A stretch of DNA of 64,000 nt from Vibrio diazotrophicus (GCF_038452265.1 NZ_CP151842.1:930001-994000); one strand, 5' to 3'. Positions 8,964-18,051 are shown, counted from the first letter of the stretch. A program made the numbers and translations. Notes: generated by a model from the sequence alone, not told the origin.

Positions 8964-9551
8964 TTAATCCCCGCTGTTTTGCTGAGTGGTTGCAGCGTTT
9001 GTAACATCAACCACAGGAATCGCATTTAGCTGCCATTTCCAAGTCTCAGTGGTTGTTGCAACAGGGATCATTTCAATACAGTCTGTAGGGCACGGAGCAA
9101 CACAGAGATCGCAACCCGTACACTCATCTTTAATTACGGTATGAAGTGCTTTGGTACCACCTACTATCGCGTCAACAGGGCAAGCCTGAATACACTTGGT
9201 GCATCCGATACACATATCTTCATGAATAAAAGCAACAGTTTTGACTTTGCTATCGAGATCGTGTGCGGACTCTTGAACGTCAACGCCCATTAAGTCGGCT
9301 AATTTTTCGATCGTTTGCTGACCGCCCGGAGGGCATTTATTGATTTGGTCACCATTGGCAATCGCTTCTGCGTAAGGACGACAGCCTGGGTAGCCACATT
9401 GACCGCATTGGGTTTGTGGCAAAATAGCATCAATTTGGTCAACGATAGGATCGGCTTCAACTTTGAAGCGGATAGAAGCAAAGCCCAAAATAGCGCCAAA
9501 AACGGCAGCAAGTACCGCGATAGCTAATACAGCAATTAATATCGTACTCAT
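8964..9551 (-). CDS. rnfB: Rnf complex ferredoxin-like subunit B
   Basis: Iron-sulfur subunit that exchanges electrons with ferredoxin on the cytoplasmic side. The 195 residues comprise one membrane helix (about 5-25), a four-cysteine domain (C49, C52, C57, C73; QCGQCGYPGC), and two 4Fe-4S ferredoxin motifs: C114-x2-C117-x2-C120-x3-C124 and C144-x2-C147-x2-C150-x3-C154. Its start overlaps the rnfA stop. The complete cysteine set argues for a working complex. Confidence 0.97.
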   Translation of the reverse strand: MSTILIAVLAIAVLAAVFGAILGFASIRFKVEADPIVDQIDAILPQTQCGQCGYPGCRPYAEAIANGDQINKCPPGGQQTIEKLADLMGVDVQESAHDLDSKVKTVAFIHEDMCIGCTKCIQACPVDAIVGGTKALHTVIKDECTGCDLCVAPCPTDCIEMIPVATTTETWKWQLNAIPVVDVTNAATTQQNSGD

Positions 9552-10132
9552 TACAACTTCACCAATCCGGTAAAGCCCATAAAGGCAAGCGACATCAAAC
9601 CAGCCGTGATCATGGCGATAGATGCGCCTTTGAATGGTGCCGGTACATCTGCTACATGAATACGCTCACGCATTGATGCAAACAGGATCAATACCAGTGA
9701 AAAGCCCACAGCAGCGCCGAAGCCGTAAATGATCGACTGTATGAAATTATGGTTTTCGTTGATGTTAAGTAATGCCACACCTAAAACTGCACAGTTAGTG
9801 GTGATGAGAGGCAGGAAGATACCTAACAAACGATAGAGTGTCGGGCTGGTTTTGTGCACCACCATTTCGGTAAATTGAACCACCACCGCAATCACGAGGA
9901 TAAAGCTCATGGTGCGTAAGTATTCAATACCTAATGGTTTAAGGATGTAACTTTCTACAAGATACGAACATACTGAAGCCAAGGTTAAAACGAATGTTGT
10001 CGCTAACCCCATGCCAATTGCAGTTTCTAACTTTTTGGATACGCCCATGAAAGGACACAAGCCCAAAAACTTTACCAGTACAAAGTTGTTTACCAGCACA
10101 GTGCCGACTAACAACAAAAGATATTCGGTCAT
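9551..10132 (-). CDS. rnfA: Rnf complex integral membrane subunit A
   Basis: First gene of the rnfABCDGE operon; a six-helix membrane subunit paralogous to RnfE. The chosen ATG (10130-10132) gives 193 residues starting MTEYLLLLVGTVLVNNFVLV, the usual family N-terminus. An upstream in-frame start would add 20 polar residues with no family support. The conserved cysteines are in GLCPFMGVSKK and TTNCAVLGVALL. The operon promoter should lie in 10133-10441. Confidence 0.96.
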   Translation of the reverse strand: MTEYLLLLVGTVLVNNFVLVKFLGLCPFMGVSKKLETAIGMGLATTFVLTLASVCSYLVESYILKPLGIEYLRTMSFILVIAVVVQFTEMVVHKTSPTLYRLLGIFLPLITTNCAVLGVALLNINENHNFIQSIIYGFGAAVGFSLVLILFASMRERIHVADVPAPFKGASIAMITAGLMSLAFMGFTGLVKL

Positions 10133-10441
10133 AATTATATAATGTCTTCGTTCCGATCTCGGTATTATCCTGCTTTGCGTAGTCAATAACAACCAACCAA
10201 AGATAAGGTTTTCAATTTAAGAATAAAAAAAGTTTAAACTTTACACGCTAGATTGAACTCGTAGCCCGAATTCGCGTAGAACTCTCAGTTATGATGTTCC
10301 CTCTGTATTGCATGACAACATGTTCAGAAAACACTGATTGTTCTGTATGTGTGACTAAGGTGTAATTTAGGTTTATGTACTTACAGTGTAGGGTTATTTA
10401 TTGTATTTACTGCAAATCATCTTATTTATCGGCAGGTTTTT
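10133..10441. other. Intergenic region between rnfA and the EIIB gene
   Basis: A divergent promoter region of 309 bp, AT-rich near 10215-10245. TGTGA at 10351-10355 resembles one half of a CRP site, but the other half is poor. I see no gene, clear operator or terminator here. Confidence 0.5.
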
Positions 10442-10741
10442 ATGATTGATAAAATTCGTCAGTTTTTTAATTTTTTAGTCAGAGTAAACCCGAACATTGG
10501 TCAGGAAACTGACGGCATCGTAAAAGCTGTAGGTGGACTAGAGAACATCGTCCATTCAGGGGCGTGTGCGACAAGATTAAGATTGCAACTTAATGATTCG
10601 GCTCTGGTTGATGTTGACTACTTAAAATGCAACGGAGCTTTTGGTGTCGTTCTGCTGGACAAAAGCAACGTGCAAATTATCTATGGAGTAAAAGCGAACA
10701 ACTATGCTCAAGAGATAGATGCTCGCCTTCAAGCGCTATAG
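10442..10741 (+). CDS. Stand-alone PTS EIIB domain protein (glucose/GlcNAc family)
   Basis: A 99-residue protein consisting of one EIIB domain of the glucose-type phosphotransferase system. The phosphorylatable cysteine is C42 in HSGACATRLRLQL. The downstream signature NGAFGVVLLDKSNVQIIYGVKA matches the family pattern LGA-GVV---NVQ-I-G-KA. EIIB normally takes phosphate from EIIA and gives it to sugar bound in EIIC; no EIIA or EIIC is encoded nearby. It could serve a distant permease or have a regulatory role. It ends 21 bp before the convergent galR-like gene. Assignment to a sugar is not possible from sequence alone. Confidence 0.8.
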   Translation: MIDKIRQFFNFLVRVNPNIGQETDGIVKAVGGLENIVHSGACATRLRLQLNDSALVDVDYLKCNGAFGVVLLDKSNVQIIYGVKANNYAQEIDARLQAL

Positions 10742-10762
10742 CTAAACCTGATAGTGCAGAGC

Positions 10763-11767
10763 TTATTGCGCTCTGCCTACTGAGGAACGACGAACTAAGG
10801 TCGGCATAAACAGTTTGCACTCTGAGCGTTCTACGTTCTCATTATTTGCCAGCTGCAAAGAAAGTTTCACCGCTTCGTTCGCCATTAATTGAATGGGATA
10901 ACGAATGGTGGTGAGACGCGGGTAAACAAAGCGAGCCATGTGTCCGTCATCAAACCCAATTACGGACATCTCTTCAGGAATACGAATGCCATTTTCTTGA
11001 AGTAGCACCAAACAACCTGCCGCCATATAGTCGTTATAGGTAGAGACCGCAGTAATGTCGGTATTTTTGGCCATCAGATTGACCATTGCCTGTTCGCCGC
11101 CAAGCTCGTCGGGCTCACCATACTCCACATACTCATCTCTGGCTTCTATACCGTAATCGCGTAGTGCATCAAAGTAACCTGCTAGTCGGTCATGGGCATC
11201 ATCAATGTTATGGCTAGAGGCAATATAGCCGATGTGTTTATGACCATTTTTAATCAGATACTCTGTTGCGATATAAGCACCTTTACGGTTGTCTAATGCG
11301 ATACAACGCGAAGCGATGTCAGGCACAACACGGTTGATCAGCACCATTCCGGGTACTTCTTTCGCGAGTTTTGTCAGCTCCTGATCGCTCATGCCTTTGC
11401 TATGCAGCACAAGCGATTCACAGCGGCTGTTAATTAACAGATTGATAGCGTTGCGCTCTTTTTCTGCATCATGATAGCCGCTACCAACCAGTAGCTGCTT
11501 TTCCTGCTCACTGGCGATAGTATCAATAGCTTTCACCATGATGCCAAAAAAAGGTGCAGACACATCACTGACCAAAACGCCAATGGCATTGGAAGATTTG
11601 CTTACCAGTGCGCGAGCATTTGCATTGGGGCGATAGCCCAGTTTTTCCATTGCGGCTTTAACCGCAATGATGGCAGTTTCGCTGGTGTGCGGGGCGTTAT
11701 TAATGACGCGTGAAGTGGTCGCGATGGATACACCCGCTTCCCGTGCAACGTCTTTTATGGTCGCCAT
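10763..11767 (-). CDS. LacI/GalR-family transcriptional repressor
   Basis: A 334-residue DNA-binding repressor with an N-terminal helix-turn-helix and hinge (MATIKDVAREAGVSIATTSR then VINNAPHTSE) and a periplasmic-binding-protein-like effector domain from about residue 60 (NAIGVLVSDVSAPFFG). The effector domain is closest in feel to GalR/GalS, with conserved IGFDDGHMARFVYPRLTTI. It is divergent from the alpha-galactosidase gene, and two LacI-type operators lie in the shared 381-bp intergenic region. It probably represses alpha-galactoside use and responds to a galactoside or galactose; that part is inference. It also represses itself if the weaker operator at 11880 is used. Confidence 0.88.
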   Translation of the reverse strand: MATIKDVAREAGVSIATTSRVINNAPHTSETAIIAVKAAMEKLGYRPNANARALVSKSSNAIGVLVSDVSAPFFGIMVKAIDTIASEQEKQLLVGSGYHDAEKERNAINLLINSRCESLVLHSKGMSDQELTKLAKEVPGMVLINRVVPDIASRCIALDNRKGAYIATEYLIKNGHKHIGYIASSHNIDDAHDRLAGYFDALRDYGIEARDEYVEYGEPDELGGEQAMVNLMAKNTDITAVSTYNDYMAAGCLVLLQENGIRIPEEMSVIGFDDGHMARFVYPRLTTIRYPIQLMANEAVKLSLQLANNENVERSECKLFMPTLVRRSSVGRAQ

Positions 11768-11879
11768 AGTGATATTTACCTTAGGTTTCTAAGAGAACGT
11801 TTAGTACTTATGCCATACAAGCTTAAGTTGTTTTTCTTAAGTGATTTCAGCGGTTCTCTGAACATGATTGTACTGTTTG

Positions 11880-11893
11880 TGAAAATGTTTTCA
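11880..11893. promoter_or_regulatory. Possible second LacI-family operator near the repressor promoter
   Basis: TGAAAATGTTTTCA is a near-palindrome with six matching base pairs on each side and a TG in place of the usual central CG. It lies 113 bp upstream of the repressor start and about 170 bp from the perfect operator at 12054, so looping or autoregulation is possible. Confidence 0.4.
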
Positions 11894-12053
11894 GGTTCTA
11901 AGACCTTAGCTGGCACTCATTAAATATCGGTTATTTAGACAACTCAAGTGCTTAAAGCCTAACTACTGCGCAAGCTCAAGCTTTTGGGCTTGTTTATGTT
12001 CAGCATTTCCCAAACTCCAAACTTTTTAACAAAAATAGTGAAACTTGCAGATG

Positions 12054-12071
12054 CATGGAAACGTTTCCATG
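12054..12071. promoter_or_regulatory. LacI/GalR-family operator upstream of alpha-galactosidase
   Basis: CATGGAAACGTTTCCATG is an 18-bp perfect palindrome with the central CG and AAACGTTT core typical of LacI-family operators. It lies about 80 bp before the alpha-galactosidase start and about 290 bp from the divergent repressor gene, the obvious candidate to bind it. Confidence 0.85.
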
Positions 12072-12073
12072 AT

Positions 12074-12115
12074 TATGGCTTTAATCACAGAAAGTTTTTC
12101 AGTTTTGCTTATGAT
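12074..12115 (+). promoter_or_regulatory. Possible CRP-dependent promoter of the alpha-galactosidase
   Basis: TATGG-CTTTAA-TCACA at 12074-12089 has a perfect right half and a partial left half of a CRP site. A -10-like TATGAT lies at 12110-12115 with no good -35. The site centre is about 41 bp before the expected start point, the usual class II spacing. Confidence 0.35.
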
Positions 12116-12148
12116 ATCGAAAATTAAAAGGTTTGAAGGGAACAGACA

Positions 12149-14266
12149 GTGACGGAGCCAGTATTAATTAACTTAACCGGTAAACAGAGCCAAATCATCG
12201 TTGAGGTCGGAGAGTTTGCAGAGATTCTCTATTGGGGCAAACCCGTTCAAGGTGCTTTGGAAAACTATAGGAAGAGTTTGTATCGTCCTGTGCCTTTTGG
12301 TCGCCTTGATAAAGATGTTGCAATGACACTAAGCCCAGAATTGGGCCGTGGTGTTTTCAGTAGCCCAGGTGTCGAAGGGCATCGCGACGGCTTGGACTGG
12401 GCTCCGGTCTTTATTGTTCAGCAAATAGTAGAAATTGACACTGGGGTGCGTATTGAAAGCGTTGATGAATTGGCAGGTTTGTCACTGACGACGGAACTGT
12501 GTTTAGACGCTGATGACGTGGTCAAAACCCGTCATACTTTAACCAATTTAAAAGCGGGTGTTTATCAGGTTAATCGCTTAGCCAATACTTTACCTTTGCC
12601 TGCTAGAGCCAATGAACTGATGACATTTTTTGGCCGCTGGGTTCACGAGTTTCAAACTGCTCGCCAGCCTTTAATACATGGTGGTTATCAGCAAGAAAAC
12701 CGGCGCGGACGCACGTCTCATGAACACTATCCGGCATTGATTGCAGGCCAGCAGCATTTCGATGAATTGCAGGGTGATGTGTGGGGCTTCCATTTTGCTT
12801 GGAGCGGTAACCACCGCATGCGTGCGGATGTTAAGGCCGATGGTCGTCGTCTTGTGCAAGCTGAAGTGATTTATTTCGCTGGTGAAGTTTCATTAGCGCA
12901 GGGAGAAAGTGTCACATCACCATGGCTGTATGCCAGCTACAGTGATAAAGGTCTGAACGGCATGAGTCAGCAGTTTCACACTCATGTACGCCATCGTATT
13001 TTACCGAAAGAGTTTGTAGCAAAGCCTCGACCAATTCACCTCAATACGTGGGAAGGTATCTATTTCAACCACGATCCTGAATACATTATGTCAATGGCAA
13101 CTCAGGCGGCAGCCATGGGTGTCGAACGTTTTATTATTGATGACGGTTGGTTTAAAGGTCGAAATGACGATAAAGCTGCGTTGGGTGACTGGTTCCTTGA
13201 TGAGAGAAAATACCCTCAAGGTCTCACTCCAGTTGTTGAGCATGTTAATCAACTCGGTATGGAATTTGGTTTGTGGTTTGAACCGGAAATGATCAACAAA
13301 AATTCCGACCTTTACAGACGGCATCCTGATTGGTTGCTGGCTGTGGAAGGGTATGAGCAGCCTACAGGACGCAATCAGTATGTGATTGATCTGCAAAACC
13401 AAGAGGCCTTTGACTATCTGTTTGAGCGACTGGATCATTTTCTTTCCACTTACAACATCGCTTACATCAAATGGGATATGAACAGGGAAGTGGTTCAGCC
13501 TGCTCATGGGGGAATGGCCGCTGCTCATAAGCAAACGCAGCGTTATTACCAGCTGGTGGATAAAGTTCGCGCCAAGCACCCGAATGTGGAAATTGAATCC
13601 TGCGCCGCAGGTGGTGGCCGTATTGATTACGAGGTATTGAAAAGGACTCATCGTTTCTGGGCGTCTGATAACAACGATGCTTTAGAGCGTCAAACCATTC
13701 AGCGAGGAATGAGCTATTTCTTCCCGCCTGAAGTGATGGGGAGTCATATCGGCGCTAGCCATTGCCACAGTACACGTCGTCGCCACAGTATTGAATTCAG
13801 AGGCTTAACGGCTCTGTTTGGTCATATGGGTATTGAGCTAGACCCTGTAAATGAGAGCCAAGAAGAGAAGCAAGGCTTTGAACACTATGTGAAGCTACAC
13901 AAAGCGCTGCGCCCATTGTTGCACAGCGGAACAACTTGGCGGATTCCAAGTGAGGACAAAGCGCATCAAATTCATGCGGTGGTATCGCAAGACAAATCAC
14001 AAGCTGTGGTATTGGTTTCTCAGCTCGCTATGCCAACGTATTCATTAAGTGGTCATCTTAGTATTGTCGGATTAGACCCAGAATCAACTTACCAAGTATC
14101 AGTGATTGATAAGCCGGAGAACTTCAACCACATAGTGGCTTGCCAACCTGAATGGACAGCATCTGGCTGTGAAATGTCTGGTGAGTGGTGTCAGAACGTC
14201 GGCCTAACCATGCCAATTCTCGATGCAGAAAGCGCAATATTGATTGAGCTGAAGCGCGTGAGTTAG
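12149..14266 (+). CDS. Alpha-galactosidase, glycoside hydrolase family 36
   Basis: Hydrolyses terminal alpha-1,6-galactose from raffinose, melibiose or galactomannan oligosaccharides. It has 705 residues, typical for bacterial GH36. After an N-terminal beta-sandwich, the TIM barrel starts near residue 300 (HLNTWEGIYFNH). The nucleophile is D443 in YIKWDMNREV and the acid/base D507 in WASDNNDALERQ. No signal peptide is seen, so it should be cytoplasmic and must rely on import of its substrate; no obvious galactoside permease is next to it. The start is GTG with GAAGGG at 12135-12140. It ends before a hairpin shared with the convergent GH9 gene. Confidence 0.95.
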   Translation: MTEPVLINLTGKQSQIIVEVGEFAEILYWGKPVQGALENYRKSLYRPVPFGRLDKDVAMTLSPELGRGVFSSPGVEGHRDGLDWAPVFIVQQIVEIDTGVRIESVDELAGLSLTTELCLDADDVVKTRHTLTNLKAGVYQVNRLANTLPLPARANELMTFFGRWVHEFQTARQPLIHGGYQQENRRGRTSHEHYPALIAGQQHFDELQGDVWGFHFAWSGNHRMRADVKADGRRLVQAEVIYFAGEVSLAQGESVTSPWLYASYSDKGLNGMSQQFHTHVRHRILPKEFVAKPRPIHLNTWEGIYFNHDPEYIMSMATQAAAMGVERFIIDDGWFKGRNDDKAALGDWFLDERKYPQGLTPVVEHVNQLGMEFGLWFEPEMINKNSDLYRRHPDWLLAVEGYEQPTGRNQYVIDLQNQEAFDYLFERLDHFLSTYNIAYIKWDMNREVVQPAHGGMAAAHKQTQRYYQLVDKVRAKHPNVEIESCAAGGGRIDYEVLKRTHRFWASDNNDALERQTIQRGMSYFFPPEVMGSHIGASHCHSTRRRHSIEFRGLTALFGHMGIELDPVNESQEEKQGFEHYVKLHKALRPLLHSGTTWRIPSEDKAHQIHAVVSQDKSQAVVLVSQLAMPTYSLSGHLSIVGLDPESTYQVSVIDKPENFNHIVACQPEWTASGCEMSGEWCQNVGLTMPILDAESAILIELKRVS

Positions 14267-14296
14267 ACATTTCTATCGATAATCGATAAATAACAT

Positions 14297-14325
14297 AAGC
14301 CGAAAATAGGATTTATTTTCGGCTT
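14297..14325. terminator. Hairpin between convergent alpha-galactosidase and GH9 genes
   Basis: A perfect 12-bp stem AAGCCGAAAATA / TATTTTCGGCTT with a 5-nt loop. The tails on both sides are AT-rich but lack a long T run, so termination is probable but not certain. Confidence 0.7.
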
Positions 14326-14361
14326 ATTAACTTAATGACTATTTGATTGCAGAACCGTTAA

Positions 14362-16686
14362 TTACTGAACCGTTTCGTCTAAGAAGCTCGTAGCCCAAAA
14401 GAATGGAGCATTCCAGTTAATCGTAATTTCATTCAGTGTCCACGCACCAATATCATCTTTCCAACAAGTCTGTCCAATACATTTGCCCTTCATTGACGCT
14501 GCAACAGGGTCACTGAAGTTGATTGAATTTGGACCTCCAGACATAACACCAGGAGCGACTATCGGCGAGTTACTGTCCGCGGAATGTGCCCAAAAACGGT
14601 GATGTGGATTGGTAAGTGGGCGGCTACCGTAGCCTGAAACATAAGATTGGTCCAAAGCGTTACGTCCTAAGATGTAGTCCATTGCATTGATGACGCCATC
14701 TACGTACTTTTGATCTTTTGTGAAATCATAAGCAACTCCCATGAAGATACTGCGATTCATTAAGTTTGAATTTGAACCCCATGGGTACTCTTTTGTGCTG
14801 TAAGGAATTTGATAGCCTTCACTCTCAATAGACTGGTAGTAAGCATCCGCAGTTTTGATAATGTTAGCGCGTGCTTTTTCTATCTCTTTTTCCGGTAAGT
14901 TATTTGGAATAATCGCAAGAGACAAAGTTCCTGCAGCGCTCACTCCTTGCCAGTAGAGATCTCCGGTCGCTTCAACATCTCCTTTCGGAGTTACGAGATA
15001 ATAAGGTGATGATAGAACTGCCTTTTTGTATTCTTCTTTCCCTGTCGTGATAAATAATTCTGCTGCTGCCCAGTAAAACTCATCGTCTAGCTGAGTATCA
15101 TCGTAGGGGCCGGAACCGACAAAGTTGTCGTAGGCATACACATTTTTATGCTGATTGGCCGCTTTCCATGCTTTTTCTGCAGAAGTTAAGCAGCGCTTGG
15201 CGTAGCTTGCATCCAGATCTTGCCAAACTCGAGCACATTGAGCGGCAGTTGCAGCTAAATTAAGTGTAGCGGCTGTTGTTGGATAGCTCAGGAAGCGATC
15301 GCGTGGATCTTTGTGAGGAGGTAAAGGCATTCCCGTCCAAGCGTCATCTGCGACCTTATGAAAAGCCATACCACTGGCATCAATTTCCGTTAGTTTCAGA
15401 TGATCCAGTTGGTTGGATTGATCGCCAACAGGAACCGAAACTTTGCTGTTTTCAGGCGCTTGCATTGACATCAAGAAGTCCATCATCCAGCGAGATTCAT
15501 CGAGAAGATCGTTGAAGTTGTTTTTGTTTTCCGGAAGTTTGGCGTTTCCATCCGCAAAAGCGTTAGCACGGGCGGCCAGTTTTTCTCTTTCGTAGTAATT
15601 GGTCAGTGTCCACAATGAAATACCACCGTTTACCACGTACTTCCCATGATCGCCCGCATCATACCAGCCACCTGTGACATCTAATGATAGGTCACAACCT
15701 GGCCACTGATTGCCCTTTGCATCGGTTTTATTAAAGCAAGTAACGACTTCTGGCTTGTGTCCAGCTGGTCGAGCGAGATCGGCTCTTTGAACAAATTCAG
15801 GGAGAATATTAATACCGCTTCGTTGCTGATAGAAGAAAGAGAGCGCGTCATACTTCATATTGCTATAGATGGCGTTATCAATGGCAAATGGATGGCTCTG
15901 GTGTCCGTCAACTTCCAAGATCGCTTTCTTCGTCGGAGTTTGCACGCTGCTGAAATCGACTAATTGAACATGTTCACCAGAGGCTTTATTTAAGCCAAAT
16001 GGAATCGTCTGACCTTTAGCGATTAGCTTCTTGTCAGCGTCTAACAGCTTCCAATCCATAGGTGATGTTTCTTTAGTAACAACCGTTGCGTGTTTAGGGC
16101 CACGGACAAAGTAGCCGACTTGGTTGACTCTAACGCTAGCAAGGTCGCTTTCTTTAAAATATTGAGGTCCGGTTAAAGATACATTTTTGACGCAAACTGT
16201 TGTTGGCGTTTCTGTTCCCATTTGAAATTGAAACTGCACACTATCGTCATCACCAGATGGCTTGAATGAAAACTCAAACGGTTTCAACTCTTGATTGAGA
16301 TAAATATCCTTAACAAAATGGTTGGTGTATGGCGCGCCATTATGTTGAACGAGCGCTTTGACGTTTATTGACTGCTTCGCTAACGCACTAAATTTTAGAT
16401 GGTAGTCTTCGCCCTTTTTCAAGGCCAGTCCCGATTGTCCAAGGATAACATCCCAAGGGTTACTTCCCCTTTTGGTAAACGTTATACAGCCCATTTCATC
16501 GATAGCCTGTAAATCAGCTCCTGCTGCCCACCAACCGTCTGTACCCTGTGAAAAGTTGCCATTAGTGATGAGCTCTTCTTGACCCATGCTGGTATTATTT
16601 GCCGTAGTTTTCTCAACAGCACAGCCACTAAGTCCAATAAAACCACAACTAACAATAGCAACGACACCTAGCCGTTTTTTATTCAT
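14362..16686 (-). CDS. Lipoprotein endoglucanase, glycoside hydrolase family 9 with CBM4/9-like module
   Basis: Predicted to cut beta-1,4-glucan chains at the cell surface. The start at 16686 gives a 774-residue lipoprotein: MNKKRLGVVAIVSCGFIGLS then GC, with C22 as the lipid-anchored cysteine. An upstream in-frame start adds 46 residues before the signal peptide and is unlikely. Domains: a carbohydrate-binding CBM4/9-like module (about 37-172, ELITNGNFSQGTDGWW), a cellulase Ig-like domain (about 183-270, VRVNQVGYFV), and the GH9 (alpha/alpha)6 barrel (about 277-770). GGWYDAGDHGKYV holds D343 and D346, and TLNEITINWNAPFFW holds the acid E752. Two more glucanase genes lie divergently upstream. 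Activity on beta-glucans other than cellulose is possible. Confidence 0.92.
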   Translation of the reverse strand: MNKKRLGVVAIVSCGFIGLSGCAVEKTTANNTSMGQEELITNGNFSQGTDGWWAAGADLQAIDEMGCITFTKRGSNPWDVILGQSGLALKKGEDYHLKFSALAKQSINVKALVQHNGAPYTNHFVKDIYLNQELKPFEFSFKPSGDDDSVQFQFQMGTETPTTVCVKNVSLTGPQYFKESDLASVRVNQVGYFVRGPKHATVVTKETSPMDWKLLDADKKLIAKGQTIPFGLNKASGEHVQLVDFSSVQTPTKKAILEVDGHQSHPFAIDNAIYSNMKYDALSFFYQQRSGINILPEFVQRADLARPAGHKPEVVTCFNKTDAKGNQWPGCDLSLDVTGGWYDAGDHGKYVVNGGISLWTLTNYYEREKLAARANAFADGNAKLPENKNNFNDLLDESRWMMDFLMSMQAPENSKVSVPVGDQSNQLDHLKLTEIDASGMAFHKVADDAWTGMPLPPHKDPRDRFLSYPTTAATLNLAATAAQCARVWQDLDASYAKRCLTSAEKAWKAANQHKNVYAYDNFVGSGPYDDTQLDDEFYWAAAELFITTGKEEYKKAVLSSPYYLVTPKGDVEATGDLYWQGVSAAGTLSLAIIPNNLPEKEIEKARANIIKTADAYYQSIESEGYQIPYSTKEYPWGSNSNLMNRSIFMGVAYDFTKDQKYVDGVINAMDYILGRNALDQSYVSGYGSRPLTNPHHRFWAHSADSNSPIVAPGVMSGGPNSINFSDPVAASMKGKCIGQTCWKDDIGAWTLNEITINWNAPFFWATSFLDETVQ

Positions 16687-17125
16687 TTTAACCTCGTGAA
16701 ATTTTATCAATACAAATAGAAATCTTTGTTCTCGTCGTGAACCCTTGTGGGGTAGAAATGTATTTTTAGCTTTTAAATTTGGATTTTTATAACACGACAT
16801 GTCTATGAATATTACAAGTGGCATTCATGTGTATTTGGCAATGGTTTTCAACGATATGTTTATTTTGTTTGCTAGTTAAATAATTTTACTAGCTCCAAGA
16901 AACTATTTCATGACGAAGAAGGAATTGTGATAGTGCCTATTGTTTCAAGTTTTCATAAATGACTTGTTTGCGATTTTCATAGATAGGTATAGACAAATTT
17001 TAAGAAATCATTCTAGAGTTATTCCTGAAATAAAAGAGGAAACAAAGATATTTTGCTGTTGTGCTTTGTTCTTGAAAACTATGAAGTTATACATCGGGTA
17101 TATTATCCTAGCTAAGAGATTAACC
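16687..17125. other. Divergent promoter region of the GH9 and GH16 genes
   Basis: A 439-bp AT-rich gap. It must hold promoters for both genes and probably the control site of the glucanase cluster, but I do not recognise an operator palindrome. An open frame reaching upstream from the GH16 gene into this region lacks a signal peptide at its start and is not believed. Confidence 0.5.
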
Positions 17126-17824
17126 ATGAACACTATTCTACGAAACTGTAGTTATGCGGTGCTACTTAATATTTTGTTTGCTTCTTCCAGTTATGCTTTG
17201 AATTGGAGCGGGATGAACTGGCTTGTTTCTGATGGTTGGAAAAATGGGGGAAGTGAGTTTGATTGTACATGGAAAGCACAAAATATTTGGCGCGAAGCTG
17301 ACTTATTAATTATGCATGCGAAGTCAGAGTCTTATGGAAAGAGTTGCTCTGAAATTCGAACCGATCAATATGTCCGACGTGGTCGCTATGAAGTCGAAAT
17401 GCAGGCAGGTGCTGTACCTGGAACCATAAGCTCCTTTTTTACTTATGCGGGAGAAGCTGGCACATACAGTCATTATGAAGTGGATATTGAGTTAATGGGA
17501 GGAACCAATTTACTGCACACTAACGTATGGATTGGCGGCCAACAGTTTCCTCTAGACATTGACTTGGGGCAGTATGGTATGTCGATTTGGAGCATGGAAA
17601 AATATGCATTTACGATCGACGAGTATGGTGTGACTTGGGAAGTATTCAGCCGCTATCAAAATAGATGGGTTCAAGTTCGAAGAGCGAATCAAAAAGTTTC
17701 AGACTATATGCAAATTTTTATTAATAACTGGATAAGCGCCAATCCTCAATTCCCACCAAGCTATTACAATGGTTATCCTGTATATGCCAAATATAAAACA
17801 GTTAGATTTATTCCATATGAGTAA
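17126..17824 (+). CDS. Secreted GH16-type beta-glucanase (lichenase-like)
   Basis: A 232-residue secreted protein with a signal peptide (about 1-24, ending SSSYA). It has the GH16 jelly-roll catalytic signature E118-V-D120-I-E122 in HYEVDIELMG, where the two glutamates act as nucleophile and acid/base. The size, the early NWSGMNWLVSDGWKNGG and the end YNGYPVYAKYKTVRF resemble bacterial beta-1,3-1,4-glucanases; substrate choice is inferred. The ATG at 17126 has AAGAGA at 17114-17119 and puts the signal peptide at the N-terminus. It is divergent from GH9, and the GH5 gene follows on the same strand. Confidence 0.82.
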   Translation: MNTILRNCSYAVLLNILFASSSYALNWSGMNWLVSDGWKNGGSEFDCTWKAQNIWREADLLIMHAKSESYGKSCSEIRTDQYVRRGRYEVEMQAGAVPGTISSFFTYAGEAGTYSHYEVDIELMGGTNLLHTNVWIGGQQFPLDIDLGQYGMSIWSMEKYAFTIDEYGVTWEVFSRYQNRWVQVRRANQKVSDYMQIFINNWISANPQFPPSYYNGYPVYAKYKTVRFIPYE

Positions 17825-17961
17825 CGCCTAGCGTGAAAATAATCAACTCCAAGGTGGGTGTTTATTTTTGTTTATATTTTAAATGAAAGAATGCTAAATA
17901 ATTACTGTTGTTAAGACATCCAAATATTATTGATGGAACATTGCCATTCACAGGCTTCACA

Positions 17962-18000
17962 TAAGTCCTACTTCTATGGAGGTAGGGCTTAGTTATTTTT
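17962..18000 (+). terminator. Hairpin terminator between GH16 and GH5 genes
   Basis: Stem TAAGTCCTACTTC / GAGGTAGGGCTTA (17962-17974 and 17979-17991) with two G-U pairs and a TATG loop, followed by a T run at 17996-18000. It separates the GH16 transcript from the GH5 gene, so the two may be expressed separately. Confidence 0.7.
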
Positions 18001-18051
18001 AGAGCATTGAAGTGATGCATAATGAACGTGATTTTTGGGGAACGCTTTTTT

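Noticed and set aside
11940..12000. Possible transcription terminator near AAGCTCAAGCTTTTGGGCTTG
   Set aside because: The dyad is short and imperfect, and it lies upstream of both divergent genes where no terminator is expected.
16940..17125. N-terminal extension of the GH16 protein
   Set aside because: The extra 62 residues precede a normal signal peptide, and the ATG at 17126 has its own ribosome binding site.
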